DNA from: Bacteroidota bacterium | Lineage (GTDB): Bacteria; Bacteroidota; Ignavibacteria; SZUA-365 | Direction of reading: 5' to 3' | Length of the DNA stretch: 44,608 nt | NCBI GenBank assembly: GCA_029907355.1 | Contig: JARYLZ010000018.1 | Coordinates: 1 to 44,608, forward strand | Shown: in pieces, positions 1 through 8,369 of the stretch | Layout of the letters: the number at the start of each line of letters is the position of its first letter | Position numbering within the stretch: the stretch's first letter is position 1 | Position numbers and translations under genes: made by a program | Notes under the pieces: model-generated | The model's input: the letters and a program-made list of their open reading frames with translations, nothing else | Databases searched by the model: none | What the model was told of the DNA's origin: nothing

Positions 1-130
1 TCCCCGCCGCAGAGAACGCCAGTGTACTTCTCGGCTGATGAACTGAAGGTTGTTCTTGCATCCATACGTGACCCACACTTGACGATCATCACACAGGTAG
101 GGATCTAGGTGCCGCGTTGGGGAGATCCTC
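1..130 (+). repeat. Recombinase repeat block, copy 1 (matches 2484-2613)
   Basis: A 130-bp block with about four mismatches to 2484-2613. It ends abruptly at 'ttggggagatcct', after which the two recombinase genes diverge strongly. Both copies carry the same in-frame TAG and frame change. Confidence 0.85.
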
Positions 131-565
131 AACCTGCACTGGGAGGACATCGACTCTGAGCGGCTGGAGATCACGATCCGCAACCGAGGGAGCTTCAATA
201 CGAAGACGAAGCGGGAACGGACGATTCCTCTCCATCCCACCTTGCGTGGATTCTTGCTTGACTGGAAGACAAGGTCGGGAGCCGATCTGGTTTTTTCGAG
301 AGAGGGCACGTTGCGCTGGAGCGTGGATCAGATCTCGATGAAGTTCAAGAGTGCGTTGAGGAAGTCGCCATTGCCTCCGGAGCAGCAACAGGAGCTTCAC
401 TACCACAGCTTGAGGCATTCGTTCGCGACACTCCTTCTCCAGAAGGGTGTGCCGATGTATACGGTTTCGCGGATGCTGGGTCATAGTAGCGTCACCACTA
501 CCGAGATCTATTCGTATGCCGTTCCGAACTCCTTCGGAGAACAGCTCGACAAGCTCACGTTGTGA
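1..565 (+). pseudogene. Tyrosine recombinase (phage-type integrase), 5'-truncated by window edge and frameshifted
   Basis: C-terminal two thirds of a tyrosine site-specific recombinase. The frame entering the window (ending ...IITQVGI) stops at a TAG at 106-108. The catalytic domain continues in the next frame from about 110 to the TGA at 563-565. Visible catalytic features are the first Arg in CRVGEILNLHWEDID, the box HSLRHSFAT (H-x-x-R-H) and the nucleophile Tyr in TTTEIYSYAV. The tail is EQLDKLTL. One base-level disruption near 106 is the only visible lesion. Bases 1-130 are about 97% identical to 2484-2613, and the last codons plus the first 50 bp after the stop also match the second recombinase. 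The middle is clearly diverged. A nonfunctional remnant is most likely; a +1 frameshift at 'atc tag g' is an outside possibility. Confidence 0.8.
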
Positions 566-655
566 GCGCGGCGGCGCGTTCATTCATGCTTTGTTGTGAT
601 CGCGCGAGAGTCGTAGGTTGGGAAGAGATTTCCACCAAGCACAAGGAGGTTTCAC

Positions 656-1318
656 TTGTGGGATAACGTCTACAACCTTATCAGGGACTGGCAACTCCCC
701 ACCGTCGCCATGGCGTTTTTTGGTATTCTGCTCGTCATTCAACAGCTTCGGCAGATCCGGAGGCAGAATGAACTGACCGAGAGGAGCATCAGGCAGACCT
801 ATCGACCTATTGGTGTCTTCTTTGGGAGCGAACTCGGGCTGAAGGGATCACGACTAGATGAGTTCAAGGTCACATACAACCAGGACGACTCAACCTATCA
901 CATGTCTCTGTATTTTCAGTGCTCCGTGCACAGCGGGATACTCAAGCTCATATCCCTTTTCACATTGAAACACACAGAACGTATCAGGGATGTGAAACGA
1001 CACTTGCTTGATCTGCAAAAGATAGTTCACCGATACATCGATGTTCAGCTTACGGACAAGCAAGTCCATAAAGAGCAGTTGGAGATCGACAAGTCGCTTG
1101 TCAATTCTCGGTATCTGTATGTGGTGGCATTGTATCTTGATCAGGATGACAACCTCTACGGCTCTGTCCTGGGACTTGGAATCCCACAGAACAGGACTCA
1201 ACATTGGGAGTTTGCCGTCAGGGAGCGTTTTCAGCATTTCCTATCGTTCAATGCGAAAGAGAAAGATATGCTGGAGAAAAAAGTGATATTTGAGGATAAG
1301 GTGACTGCTGTCTCTTGA
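656..1318 (+). CDS. Hypothetical single-pass membrane protein, recombinase-associated cargo 1
   Basis: A 220-residue protein that I do not recognise. It starts at TTG 656, supported by AAGGAGG at 643-649 six bases upstream; there is no ATG at this position. Residues about 14-30 (LPTVAMAFFGILLVI) form one N-terminal membrane segment. A basic stretch (RQIRRQNELTER) follows, then a soluble mixed alpha/beta region with charged helices around residues 95-150, so it is probably an inner-membrane anchored cytosolic domain. It lies 90 bp after the recombinase and the frame is intact. The second recombinase is also followed by a small membrane protein, but of unrelated sequence, which suggests a cargo position in a small integrating element. 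The function is unknown. Confidence 0.7.
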   Translation: MWDNVYNLIRDWQLPTVAMAFFGILLVIQQLRQIRRQNELTERSIRQTYRPIGVFFGSELGLKGSRLDEFKVTYNQDDSTYHMSLYFQCSVHSGILKLISLFTLKHTERIRDVKRHLLDLQKIVHRYIDVQLTDKQVHKEQLEIDKSLVNSRYLYVVALYLDQDDNLYGSVLGLGIPQNRTQHWEFAVRERFQHFLSFNAKEKDMLEKKVIFEDKVTAVS

Positions 1319-1819
1319 GACATGGAATCACATTACAGTTTCTTCCCTCCTTCAGCATCCTCCTCAGCCTAGAAAGATACATTATTGCACGCTGGACATA
1401 GTCCGTTGCCTCAAATGGTTTGAGGGGGGGCGTGCGAGATCCTTCTCTGGGGGCGATTTAAGAGCACGGCTTGGATGAAATGGGTTTACCTCGGATAGGT
1501 GTCGCGCGGCGCGTCATTTTTGGTCTCGATAAGTAAGGTTGAGCGGCTCTGCACCGAGCGGCACAAACGAAGGGATGAGCGAGGTGTGCGAATGCCCTCA
1601 AATACGATTGATTGAAACATAATGCGGCTCGAAAATCGAACAAGTGGTTCGTGCGCACTTGACAAGTGCCGATCTCAGGCTCATCTTTATAGAGTGACCA
1701 ACGACATAACCAATCGATGCCAGTAGGTTGGTTTTGCGGGGTCTTGACTGAGAAATCCAGTCGCATAGCTAAGAGCCACAGGCTGGGTTTTGAAGCAAGG
1801 AAATCGCGCTAGCAGCCAG
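1319..1819. other. Gene-free stretch left of the tRNA-Ser fragment
   Basis: About 500 bp with no convincing gene. It has short frames with poor composition and a small perfect hairpin (CCTCAAA-TGG-TTTGAGG near 1411-1427) without a T tract. It separates cargo gene 1 from the displaced tRNA-Ser 3' end and its terminator. Confidence 0.5.
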
Positions 1820-1854
1820 AAAACGAAGAACCAGACCTTTCGATCTGGTTCGTT
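1820..1854 (-). terminator. Likely native rho-independent terminator of tRNA-Ser, displaced with the tRNA 3' fragment
   Basis: On the minus strand the arms AACCAGA and TCTGGTT enclose TCGAAAGG, flanked by AACGA/TCGTT, and are followed by TTTT. The hairpin sits directly after the tRNA-Ser 3' fragment (1860-1919). A weaker relative with the shared core CCAGATCGAAAGG lies at 24288-24309, just after the intact tRNA. Confidence 0.6.
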
Positions 1855-1859
1855 TTCAA

Positions 1860-1919
1860 CGGAGAGGGAGAGATTCGAACTCTCGATACCCGAAACGGGT
1901 ATAACGGTTTTCGAGACCG
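1860..1919 (-). repeat. attachment-site copy: 3' part of tRNA-Ser(CGA)
   Basis: Sixty bases identical to 24318-24377, covering the discriminator base, acceptor 3' strand, T arm, variable arm and the anticodon stem-loop 3' part. Identity ends at 1920, where the rest of a tRNA would be needed and is absent. This is the classic footprint of tyrosine-recombinase integration into a tRNA gene. It marks the left end of the 22.5-kb island. Confidence 0.9.
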
Positions 1920-2025
1920 GTTCAGGTGAGCACTCAGACCGATTTCAAAGGGCTTACCGCTGTCCCAGCACCAGCGAGTCAGAGGCAGTGGCTACCACCT
2001 TTGCAACCAGCAACAGGAGGTATCC

Positions 2026-3046
2026 ATCCTTCTCGGCAAGCGATCCAATGGGGTCTACTACGTCTGGTACACCCATCACCATGGTCGGAAGTCGAAAAGA
2101 TCCACCAAGGCGACAACGAAGAGCGAGGCACTACGTTTTCTCCAACGATTCAAGATCGAGCAGAATGAGCGGGAGCACCTAGCCCCGAAGGTCATCACAT
2201 TTCGGAGCTTCGTCGTAGAGTTCCTTGAATTCTCCAAGTCTATCCACACCGAGGCGAAGGGGCGGCACTTTGCGAAGGCGGCGCGGGAGTTCGAGAAGTG
2301 CCTGGGCAACCCGAAGCTCAGGGAGATCGCCACGCGCGACATCGAGAGGTTCCTCGCCGTCAAGTCCGAGGAGGCAACGAGGTGTTAATCGCGTTAATAC
2401 TACTCCCTCTCGCCAGTGTGTTCGAGAAGGCACGGGGGTGGGGCTACGTCGAGGTGAACCCCTTTCGATCCATCAAGAGACCGTCCCCGCTGCAGAGAAC
2501 GCCAGTGTACTTCTCGGCTGATGAACTGAAGGTTGTTCTTGCATCCATACGTGACCCAGACCTGACGATCATCACACAGGTAGGGATCTAGGTGCCGCAT
2601 TGGGGAGATCCTATCGCTCTCGTGGGACTCAGTGGATTTCGAGAGAGGTGAGCTTCGGATCAGCAACGCCAACGGGTTCGTCACCAAGTCGAAGAGGGAG
2701 CGCGTCATCCCACCCCATCCCGCTCTGAAGAAGGTGCTGGAGCCGTTGAAGAAGGAGGCAAGATCCCAGTGGGTGATCCCACGAGAGGAGACGCTGAAGT
2801 GGTCTGTGTCGCAGATGTCGATCAGGTTCAAGAGTTCCCTGCGACGTTCCATTGGAGAAGAAGCGGAAGAAGGGGCTTCACTTCCACTCGTTGCGGCACA
2901 GCCACGCCACATGGTTGTTGGAACAGGGTGTTCCGATCTCTTCGGTGTCCAAGTTCTTGGGTCATGCCTCGTTCAAAACCACGGAGGTCTACAGCCACGC
3001 CGTGCCTCATGACTTCAAGGGCCAGCTCGACAAGCTCACGTTGTGA
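2026..3046 (+). pseudogene. Tyrosine recombinase (integrase) of the island, multiply frameshifted
   Basis: Pieces in three frames rebuild one integrase of about 340 residues. Fragment 1 (2026-2388) has the arm-binding/SAM-like part (SNGVYYVWYTHHHGRKSKRS and LREIATRDIERFLAVKSEE) and ends at TAA. Fragment 2 (about 2399-2591) has ASVFEKARGWGYVEVNPF and ends at the same TAG as copy 1. Fragment 3 (about 2593-2850) has CRIGEILSLSWDSVD. Fragment 4 (2852-3046) has HSLRHSHATWLL and the nucleophile context KTTEVYSHAV. AGGAGG at 2015-2020 precedes codon ATC at 2026, where an ATG would be expected. The gene begins about 105 bp from the left attachment repeat. At least three indels make it nonfunctional. 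Confidence 0.85.
2484..2613 (+). repeat. Recombinase repeat block, copy 2 (matches 1-130)
   Basis: Second copy of the 130-bp near-identical block. The offset to copy 1 is 2483 bp at the 5' side and 2481 bp at the recombinase stop codons, so the two recombinase units are collinear. Confidence 0.85.
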
Positions 3047-3134
3047 GCGCGGCGGCGCGTTCATTCCTGCTTTGTGCGACCGCGCGACAGTGGTAGGATT
3101 GAAGCAGTTGTTTTCAACGTGATTAAGGAAGAGC

Positions 3135-3748
3135 ATGGACGACACGAAGTTTGAAGGGAAAGCGACAATCCCACACAAGTCGATCCTCGACCATCTGCGG
3201 GACTCCTGAAGCACGGTGGGGTCTTTGGCAAATATATCGTCGCATGTCTGCTGGCATGTGGGGCATTCTATCCAGCCGTGCAGGGATTCTTCCCCCAAGG
3301 TTTCGATCCATGGGCTTGCGTCTGGATGCTGGGGGTGATCGTCCTGATCTACTCGCTCTGGAGAACAGTCTCTGCCTCCTACAGTGATGTCCCCTCATCC
3401 ATCAAGGACAACGCCTTTCTGAAGTGGGTGTCCTTCTGGCAACGCACCGGAGGGACGCTCTTGATCACACATCATCTCATCAAGGTGCATGTCAAACAGA
3501 TGCAGAGCCCGTATGAACGTCTCGGCAAGAAGAGCAAGTTCATGTCTGCGCGGGAGCTTGACGATGAAGAATTCCGGCAATGGGCAAGCACCAAGGTGAC
3601 GGAGTGTGCCAGACTTCTGGCGGCGACAACAGGTACCGTCTGCGACCGGCTTCTCTCTATGCTCAGCACGATCAAATCAGGGGATGACTTCCACAAGATC
3701 CTCGACGGCGTGAGCGCGGTTGGTGAGTCTTGTGACGCAATCGTATGA
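3135..3748 (+). pseudogene. Hypothetical membrane protein, recombinase-associated cargo 2, N-terminal frameshift
   Basis: ATG at 3135 opens a 24-codon frame (MDDTKFEGKATIPHKSILDH...) that stops at TGA 3207-3209. A second frame then runs uninterrupted to 3748 and encodes KHGGVFGKYIVACLLACGAF..., two close hydrophobic segments (about IVACLLACGAFYPAV and WMLGVIVLIYSLW), and a soluble tail with an acidic stretch (SARELDDEEFRQW). The two parts join sensibly, so one gene of about 205 residues with a 1-base indel is likely. It follows its recombinase as cargo 1 follows copy 1, but the proteins do not resemble each other. The function is unknown. The 3' end abuts the ABC-F remnant. Confidence 0.6.
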
Positions 3749-4377
3749 TTTAAGATGCTCCTCAAGCCGTTCCAGGGCTTCGATATCGAGGGGGTTGGTC
3801 GGCTCGTCGTGCAGCAGAATAGCGGGTTCGCTCAGGAGCATTTTCGCGAACGCTATGCGCATCTGCCAGCCGCCACTGAACTCCACCCTCATTCGGCGGA
3901 ATTCCCGCTCGTGGAAACCGAGGCCGGAGAGTACCTGCGCGGCTTTCGTTTCGATGTTCCAGCCCTCGCGGTGCTCGAGCACGTGCTGGATGCGCTGACT
4001 TCTTCGACCAGTTCATGAAGTACGGCGGAGTCGGTATGGCCCTCTTCCGAGAGTTGCGATATTCGCCTGCTCAGATCGTCCGCACGATCGTGCAAGGCGA
4101 TGACATCGTCGAAAGCGTGCTATGCCTCTTCCATGAGTGTTCGCCCCGCATGATGCACGCCGTCCTGCGGGAGGTAGCCGACGGCGTTCGAACGCGATTG
4201 GGAAATCTCACCGGAATCCGGTTCAATCTGCCCAACGATGATTTTCATGGGCGTGGATTTACCGGCGTCGTTGGAGCCGACAATGGCCGCGCGCTCACGG
4301 TCGCCGAAACGTATCGAGAGGTCCAGGAAAAGATTCTCATCGCCGTATTGTTTGGAGATGTTGTTGAGAGCGACCAT
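3745..4377 (-). pseudogene. ABC-F family ATPase, remnant of the first nucleotide-binding domain
   Basis: Minus-strand remnant of an ABC-F protein (Uup/EttA type, ribosome-associated ATPases). From MVALNNISKQYG the frame reads to a TAG at 4120-4122, continues in the same frame to about 4005, then shifts to ...EHREGWNIETKAAQVLSGLGF. Motifs are recognisable but eroded: Walker A is GSNDAGKST where Gly is usual before AGKST, the signature is FSGGWQMR, and Walker B is AILLHDEPTNPLD where LLDEPTNHLD is usual. The second domain is absent; similarity stops at LKSYD near 3745, beside the cargo-2 stop codon. One nonsense codon, one frameshift, lost motif residues and truncation make this a decayed fragment. 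Confidence 0.85.
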
Positions 4378-4777
4378 GCCAGCGCCATTTCGGCACGGGG
4401 AGGGTTTCTTGGAAATGCGGGAAGGGGAGGGTAAGGGGTGGGGAGTGGCCGAACAGAATCAAATAGCGTTGACCCTTGTACGGCTGTGACCGGAGAGCTT
4501 TGTAACGTGTTCATCGCGCAGCGCTGGATCCTCCACTTGAGATCCCTTGGTGTGGATGTTTTGTGGACCGCATTTGCCGTGGCTCGAACGCCACCCTTCG
4601 CGACCACTTGTGCGCCGCCGACTCTGCCTCGTACGCAGGTAGATTCTAGCGAATCAAAACCATTAATAAGATACGAAGGTCCACTTTGTCTCCTCAGCAC
4701 TGCATGGAACATGAATATTTCGGGTCCGTGCTCCGTTACCGGCGCCATTCATCATTCATCATCCCGCATACATCATT
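4378..4777. other. Gene-free stretch between the ABC-F remnant and the response regulator
   Basis: Four hundred bases without a convincing gene. They contain a purine-rich tract (4396-4447) and, at 4751-4780, one copy of a dispersed repeat that touches the regulator stop codon. Confidence 0.5.
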
Positions 4778-4780
4778 TCA
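4751..4780 (-). repeat. Dispersed 3'-end repeat, copy 1
   Basis: The plus-strand core TCATCCCGCATACATCATTT matches 8341-8369 with few changes and more loosely 22001-22030. Each copy sits at the 3' end of a minus-strand gene and includes or touches its stop codon. Confidence 0.6.
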
Positions 4781-5437
4781 TATCACTGCCTTGTTTTCAA
4801 CCGCGAAGCGCAGGAGTGCGTGGCTGCCGCTGATGTCGAGTTTGCGGCAGATGTTGTAGCGGTGGGATTCGACGGTGCGGAGCGATATCGAGAGCTGCGC
4901 GGCTATCTGGCTGCTGCTTTGCGCCTCGGCTATCAACCGGAGCACGCGGCGCTCCAGCGGCGACAGACGGTCGAGGTTGAGACGCCGCTCGATTCTTGTC
5001 CCCAAGGCGCGATTCCGCTGCAGGAGGAGGTTTGTCAACGCCGTGCTGATGTAATATTCCCCGGCCGCCACCTGCTCCAGTCCGTGGAGGATATCGGGCA
5101 CAGCCGTCTCTTTCAGCATGTAGCCGGCAACTCCTGCATCCATGGCGAGGTTGAAGAGCGAGGGTTCGTCATGCATAGTGAGTATGATGACCGAAACGGG
5201 GAGCCCGTCCGCGTTGACGCGCCTGGCGACGTCAAGCCCTGTCAGCTTCGGCATCTCCACGTCGAGTATCGCCACGCGCGGCGCCAGCTCGATGATCATC
5301 CGGAGCGCTTCTTCCCCGTCGCACGCCTCGCCGACCACGGCGTACGTCGTGCTCCGCTGAATGGCGTCGCAAAGGCCTCTGCGGAAGAGAGGATGGTCGT
5401 CTGCGAGGACGATAGTGACGGGATTGGAATTTTTCAT
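4778..5437 (-). CDS. NarL/FixJ-family response regulator
   Basis: A 219-residue transcriptional regulator. The receiver (about 7-125) has the acidic pair in LADDHPLF (D13-D14), phospho-acceptor D59 in AILDVEM, Thr in IILTMHD and Lys in YMLKET. A LuxR-type HTH (about 155-212) reads LSPLERRVLRLIAE...SISLRTVESHRYNICRKL. The chosen start, MKNSNPVTIVLADD, aligns with the family; a longer frame to 5497 adds 20 residues unlike a receiver. It lies 124 bp after the histidine kinase, in the same direction, and should receive phosphate from it and act on promoters. A decayed HTH half of a close paralogue is at 22032-22255. Targets are unknown; the flanking surface-protein genes are the obvious candidates. 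Confidence 0.93.
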   Translation of the reverse strand: MKNSNPVTIVLADDHPLFRRGLCDAIQRSTTYAVVGEACDGEEALRMIIELAPRVAILDVEMPKLTGLDVARRVNADGLPVSVIILTMHDEPSLFNLAMDAGVAGYMLKETAVPDILHGLEQVAAGEYYISTALTNLLLQRNRALGTRIERRLNLDRLSPLERRVLRLIAEAQSSSQIAAQLSISLRTVESHRYNICRKLDISGSHALLRFAVENKAVI

Positions 5438-5561
5438 CTGCCGCCGCACTGTGAGGATGCAATGCATGAATGTATGCAACCGCATCGGGAAGGGCAATTG
5501 CGGGCAGCAGTCCGGTCGAGACCGCGGTGGGATAACGTATCCGCGCAGCCAGCGGCGCAGT

Positions 5562-8090
5562 TCAGCTTTCGCGCTCCGTTGAGCATACCTCGTTCATCAC
5601 GGGTTGCGGCGGGTGGACGGGAAACAGGATGTCCAGCGTCGTACCCTTTCCCGGCCTCGACTGTATGGTGAGAGCGCCGCCGAGCATCCGAGCCCACTCG
5701 CCCATGCCCTGAAGCCCGAAGCCGAGGCGCATCGGATCCTCATGCCGCGAAGCCCCGGGATCGAAGCCCTGGCCGTTGTCCGTTATCGTGAGCCGCACGC
5801 CGCCGTCCTCGCGCGCCGCCCGCACCGCCGCTTCCGTCGCGCCGGAATGCTTCAAGACGTTGTTGAGCGCCTCCTGTACGATCCGGTACACGTTTATCCG
5901 GTCTTCACTCGAGAAAAGTCCGTCTATGTCGCCGATATCCGCCGAGAAACGGATCCCCGAAGATCTCGCCGCCTGATGCACCGTGTCGCGTATCGTCTCG
6001 GCGAGACCCGAACGCTCGAGCTGCAGCGGGCGGAGGTTGCGGGAAATAACGCGCACGTCATCGAGGGCTTGCTTCGCCATAGCAGCGATTTTCACGAAGC
6101 CCTCGCGCGCGGCGGCATCGGGCTCGTCGAGCAACGACAGGTTCGCCTGGTTGCCGATGACGAGTATCTCCTGTCCTAAGCTGTCGTGCAGCTCGGCGGC
6201 GATGCGCTTGCGCTCCTCCTCCTGCGAATCGAGAAGTTTTTTCGAGAAATGTTTCTGCGCTTCCTTCTCCTTCCGCTCTGTTTCGGCCAGCAAGGCGAGC
6301 GACTGCGCCTCGGCCGCCCCGGCCCGGAGCTCCGCGGCTTCGGCCTTCAGCGCCGCCTCGCGTCTCTTCTCCCGAAGGCGGTGCGCGACAAGCAGCGATA
6401 CGAGGAACACGACCAGCAGCGCCGCGGCCAGACCGCCGATGGCCGTGTTACGGAGACTTTTTTGGTATTCGAACGCGGCCGCCTGCAGCTGCCGGTCCTT
6501 TTCTGCGAGAGCCAGATCCTTGCGATTGCGGGCGATTTCGCTCTGCCGCCGCTCGAGCAGCGATGCCGCGTTGCGGAACTCGAGGTCGCGGATCTCCTTG
6601 TCCCTCGATAGGAGAATGTTCCGCTGCTTCGCGCTCTCCATCTCGGCTGTCCGCTGCTGCAGCTGCAGATCCTTCAGCCGCGCGTCCTGCTCCAGCAGGC
6701 GTATCGCGTCCTCACGTTTGTCGGCATCGTAGCGGGCGGTCAGCTCGGCGATGGTTTTCGCGCTGCGCTCGCTGTAGATTTCGTCCTTGAGCGTCGCCGC
6801 CTGGCGGTGGTATTCCAAGGCGACGTCATAATGCCCAGCCGCGGCATAGGCCTCCGAAAGAAAGGCGTTGACTTTCATTCTTCCATCCTTGTCGCCTGTT
6901 TTAAGGGCGATGTCCAACGCGCGTTTCCCATACATGATTGCAGAGTCAGGATTCTCGACGCAGTTCAGATATAAGCGGCCGAGACCAATCAAGGGCATCG
7001 ACAGGTCCGTCTCGTTTCCACCCTTTTCCGCCACCGCTATTGAGAGGAGAAACTCCTTCCGGGCTGTTCCGCAATCGTTCATCTGTGAGGCAACGAGACC
7101 GAGGGCGTTGTGTACAAGGCACATCATCACTGCGTCATGGATATCCTCCGCGATCTTCAGAGCCCGCGAATGGGCGGCAAGACCTTCGTCGATTCTGCCT
7201 GTTTCGAGAGACAGGTTCCCTATGCTGTATAACGCCGTGGCAGTGCCACCTTTCCAGCCGATTTCCTCGCACAGCGACTCGGCTCGACGGAAATACAAAA
7301 GTGCTTTTGCCTTGGCGTCACCGCCTTGGACGTAACCGAGACTTTGAAACACCTGCCCGAGGTTGATCAGGGTGCTCGCCATGAGGGGCCGGTATCCCAG
7401 TTGTTCGCTTGCGCGCAGGACGCGTTCGTAATAGATGGCGGCCGAGTCCAGCATGTCCAACTCGAAATATATGGCGCCGACGAGGTTCATCGTTTCGGCA
7501 ATCCGAGTGGGTTTTCCAATCTTCTCATACAGCGCGAGACTTTTCTTGGCCCAGGAAAGGGCTTCCGCCTGTTTCCCGCTCAACCGGCAGCACAGCCCGA
7601 GATGGAGCATGCTGTATGCGGTCCCCTTCTCGTCGTTGAGGCTTCGATAAACGTCGAGGGCTTCACCCAGGCAGCTCAGCGCGCTATCGAAGGAACCTTT
7701 TGCCGTATAATATCTGCCGTACATCAGTTGGGCGCCGGCGTATATGCTCCGGTGGCCGAAGCGCGATGCAGCCGATTTTACTTCGTCGAGCAGAGCCGGC
7801 GTCCTGCCCGGGTCTTCTCCGATTTGCCGCTGGTCTTTCCCCATGCAGCGCTCCGCCAGGTTCATAAGGGCGATCATTCGGTTGGTGTCGCTTGGAGCGA
7901 GTTGGTGGATTTCATGCAGCGTTTCATCCACCGACTTCCGCTGCGAGTATGAGATCCCCTGCGGTAGAAGAAGCAGCGAGAGAAAAGCCGCGCATACCCG
8001 CGCCCGCAAAGGGAACGAAGCATGGTTTTCATGCTCGCGTGTTGCGAAGGAAGCGGTCGAGCCGCGCAATAGGATCCATGAACGGTTCAT
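5562..8090 (-). CDS. TPR-containing sensor histidine kinase (HisKA_3 / NarL-partner type)
   Basis: A protein of about 842 residues. The start MNRSWILLRG at 8090 is chosen because a hydrophobic export segment (ARVCAAFLSLLLLPQGIS) follows near residues 30-47; the open frame extends further upstream with low-complexity sequence. A periplasmic array of about seven tetratricopeptide repeats follows (e.g. YRSLNDEKGTAYSMLHLGLC, IAETMNLVGAIYFELDMLDS), then a coiled coil rich in RxxEI/LEQ, one membrane helix (AIGGLAAALLVVFLVSLLV), a dimerisation box with the phospho-His in RIAAELHDSLGQ (about His635), and a HATPase domain with the N box VQEALNNVLKHSGA, G1 DNGQGF and G2 GFGLQGMGEW. Family knowledge: such kinases phosphorylate a neighbouring LuxR-type regulator, here the next gene. 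The ligand is unknown. Confidence 0.93.
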   Translation of the reverse strand: MNRSWILLRGSTASFATREHENHASFPLRARVCAAFLSLLLLPQGISYSQRKSVDETLHEIHQLAPSDTNRMIALMNLAERCMGKDQRQIGEDPGRTPALLDEVKSAASRFGHRSIYAGAQLMYGRYYTAKGSFDSALSCLGEALDVYRSLNDEKGTAYSMLHLGLCCRLSGKQAEALSWAKKSLALYEKIGKPTRIAETMNLVGAIYFELDMLDSAAIYYERVLRASEQLGYRPLMASTLINLGQVFQSLGYVQGGDAKAKALLYFRRAESLCEEIGWKGGTATALYSIGNLSLETGRIDEGLAAHSRALKIAEDIHDAVMMCLVHNALGLVASQMNDCGTARKEFLLSIAVAEKGGNETDLSMPLIGLGRLYLNCVENPDSAIMYGKRALDIALKTGDKDGRMKVNAFLSEAYAAAGHYDVALEYHRQAATLKDEIYSERSAKTIAELTARYDADKREDAIRLLEQDARLKDLQLQQRTAEMESAKQRNILLSRDKEIRDLEFRNAASLLERRQSEIARNRKDLALAEKDRQLQAAAFEYQKSLRNTAIGGLAAALLVVFLVSLLVAHRLREKRREAALKAEAAELRAGAAEAQSLALLAETERKEKEAQKHFSKKLLDSQEEERKRIAAELHDSLGQEILVIGNQANLSLLDEPDAAAREGFVKIAAMAKQALDDVRVISRNLRPLQLERSGLAETIRDTVHQAARSSGIRFSADIGDIDGLFSSEDRINVYRIVQEALNNVLKHSGATEAAVRAAREDGGVRLTITDNGQGFDPGASRHEDPMRLGFGLQGMGEWARMLGGALTIQSRPGKGTTLDILFPVHPPQPVMNEVCSTERES

Positions 8091-8340
8091 AATGGCGCCT
8101 GATTGATGTATCCGGAGCTGCCGGTGGTGCGACCGTAGAGGTGAAGGTAAAGATGAAGGTGAAGGTGAATGCCTCTCTGCCGGTGTGCAAGCGGATCGGA
8201 GCGATGCGAGTCCGCCGCAGGTGGAGGATCCGAGAACGCGGAGGCCCGAGGTTTTGTGCTTCGGTACGACAGGGGACAAGCTCCGATGGGGCGCCAGGTG
8301 AGGATGCGTCCGGGTGAGGGTGCCGCGCGGGAGCGCAACC

Positions 8341-8369
8341 TCATGCATCATTCCGCATTCATCATTTCA
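8341..8369 (-). repeat. Dispersed 3'-end repeat, copy 2
   Basis: The plus-strand core TCATTCCGCATTCATCATTT overlaps the TGA stop of the 2051-residue protein and nearly equals copy 1 at 4751-4780. Confidence 0.6.

Noticed and set aside
1411-1427. Perfect 7-bp hairpin as terminator of cargo gene 1
   Set aside because: No T tract on either strand and nearly 100 bp after the stop codon.
1458-1766. 102-codon minus-strand frame left of the tRNA fragment
   Set aside because: Cys/Arg-rich unnatural composition, no ribosome site, no domain; likely chance.
2400-3046. Programmed frameshifting to rescue recombinase 2
   Set aside because: Besides the shared TAG there are further independent shifts near 2388 and 2850, so this copy is simply decayed.
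4820-5671. Long plus-strand frames opposite the regulator and kinase
   Set aside because: They are mirror frames of GC-rich coding DNA; the minus-strand products have complete catalytic motifs.
8138-8172. GGTGAA-type short tandem tract, considered as a CRISPR or regulatory array
   Set aside because: Only a few degenerate hexamer units without spacers; looks like intergenic low-complexity sequence.
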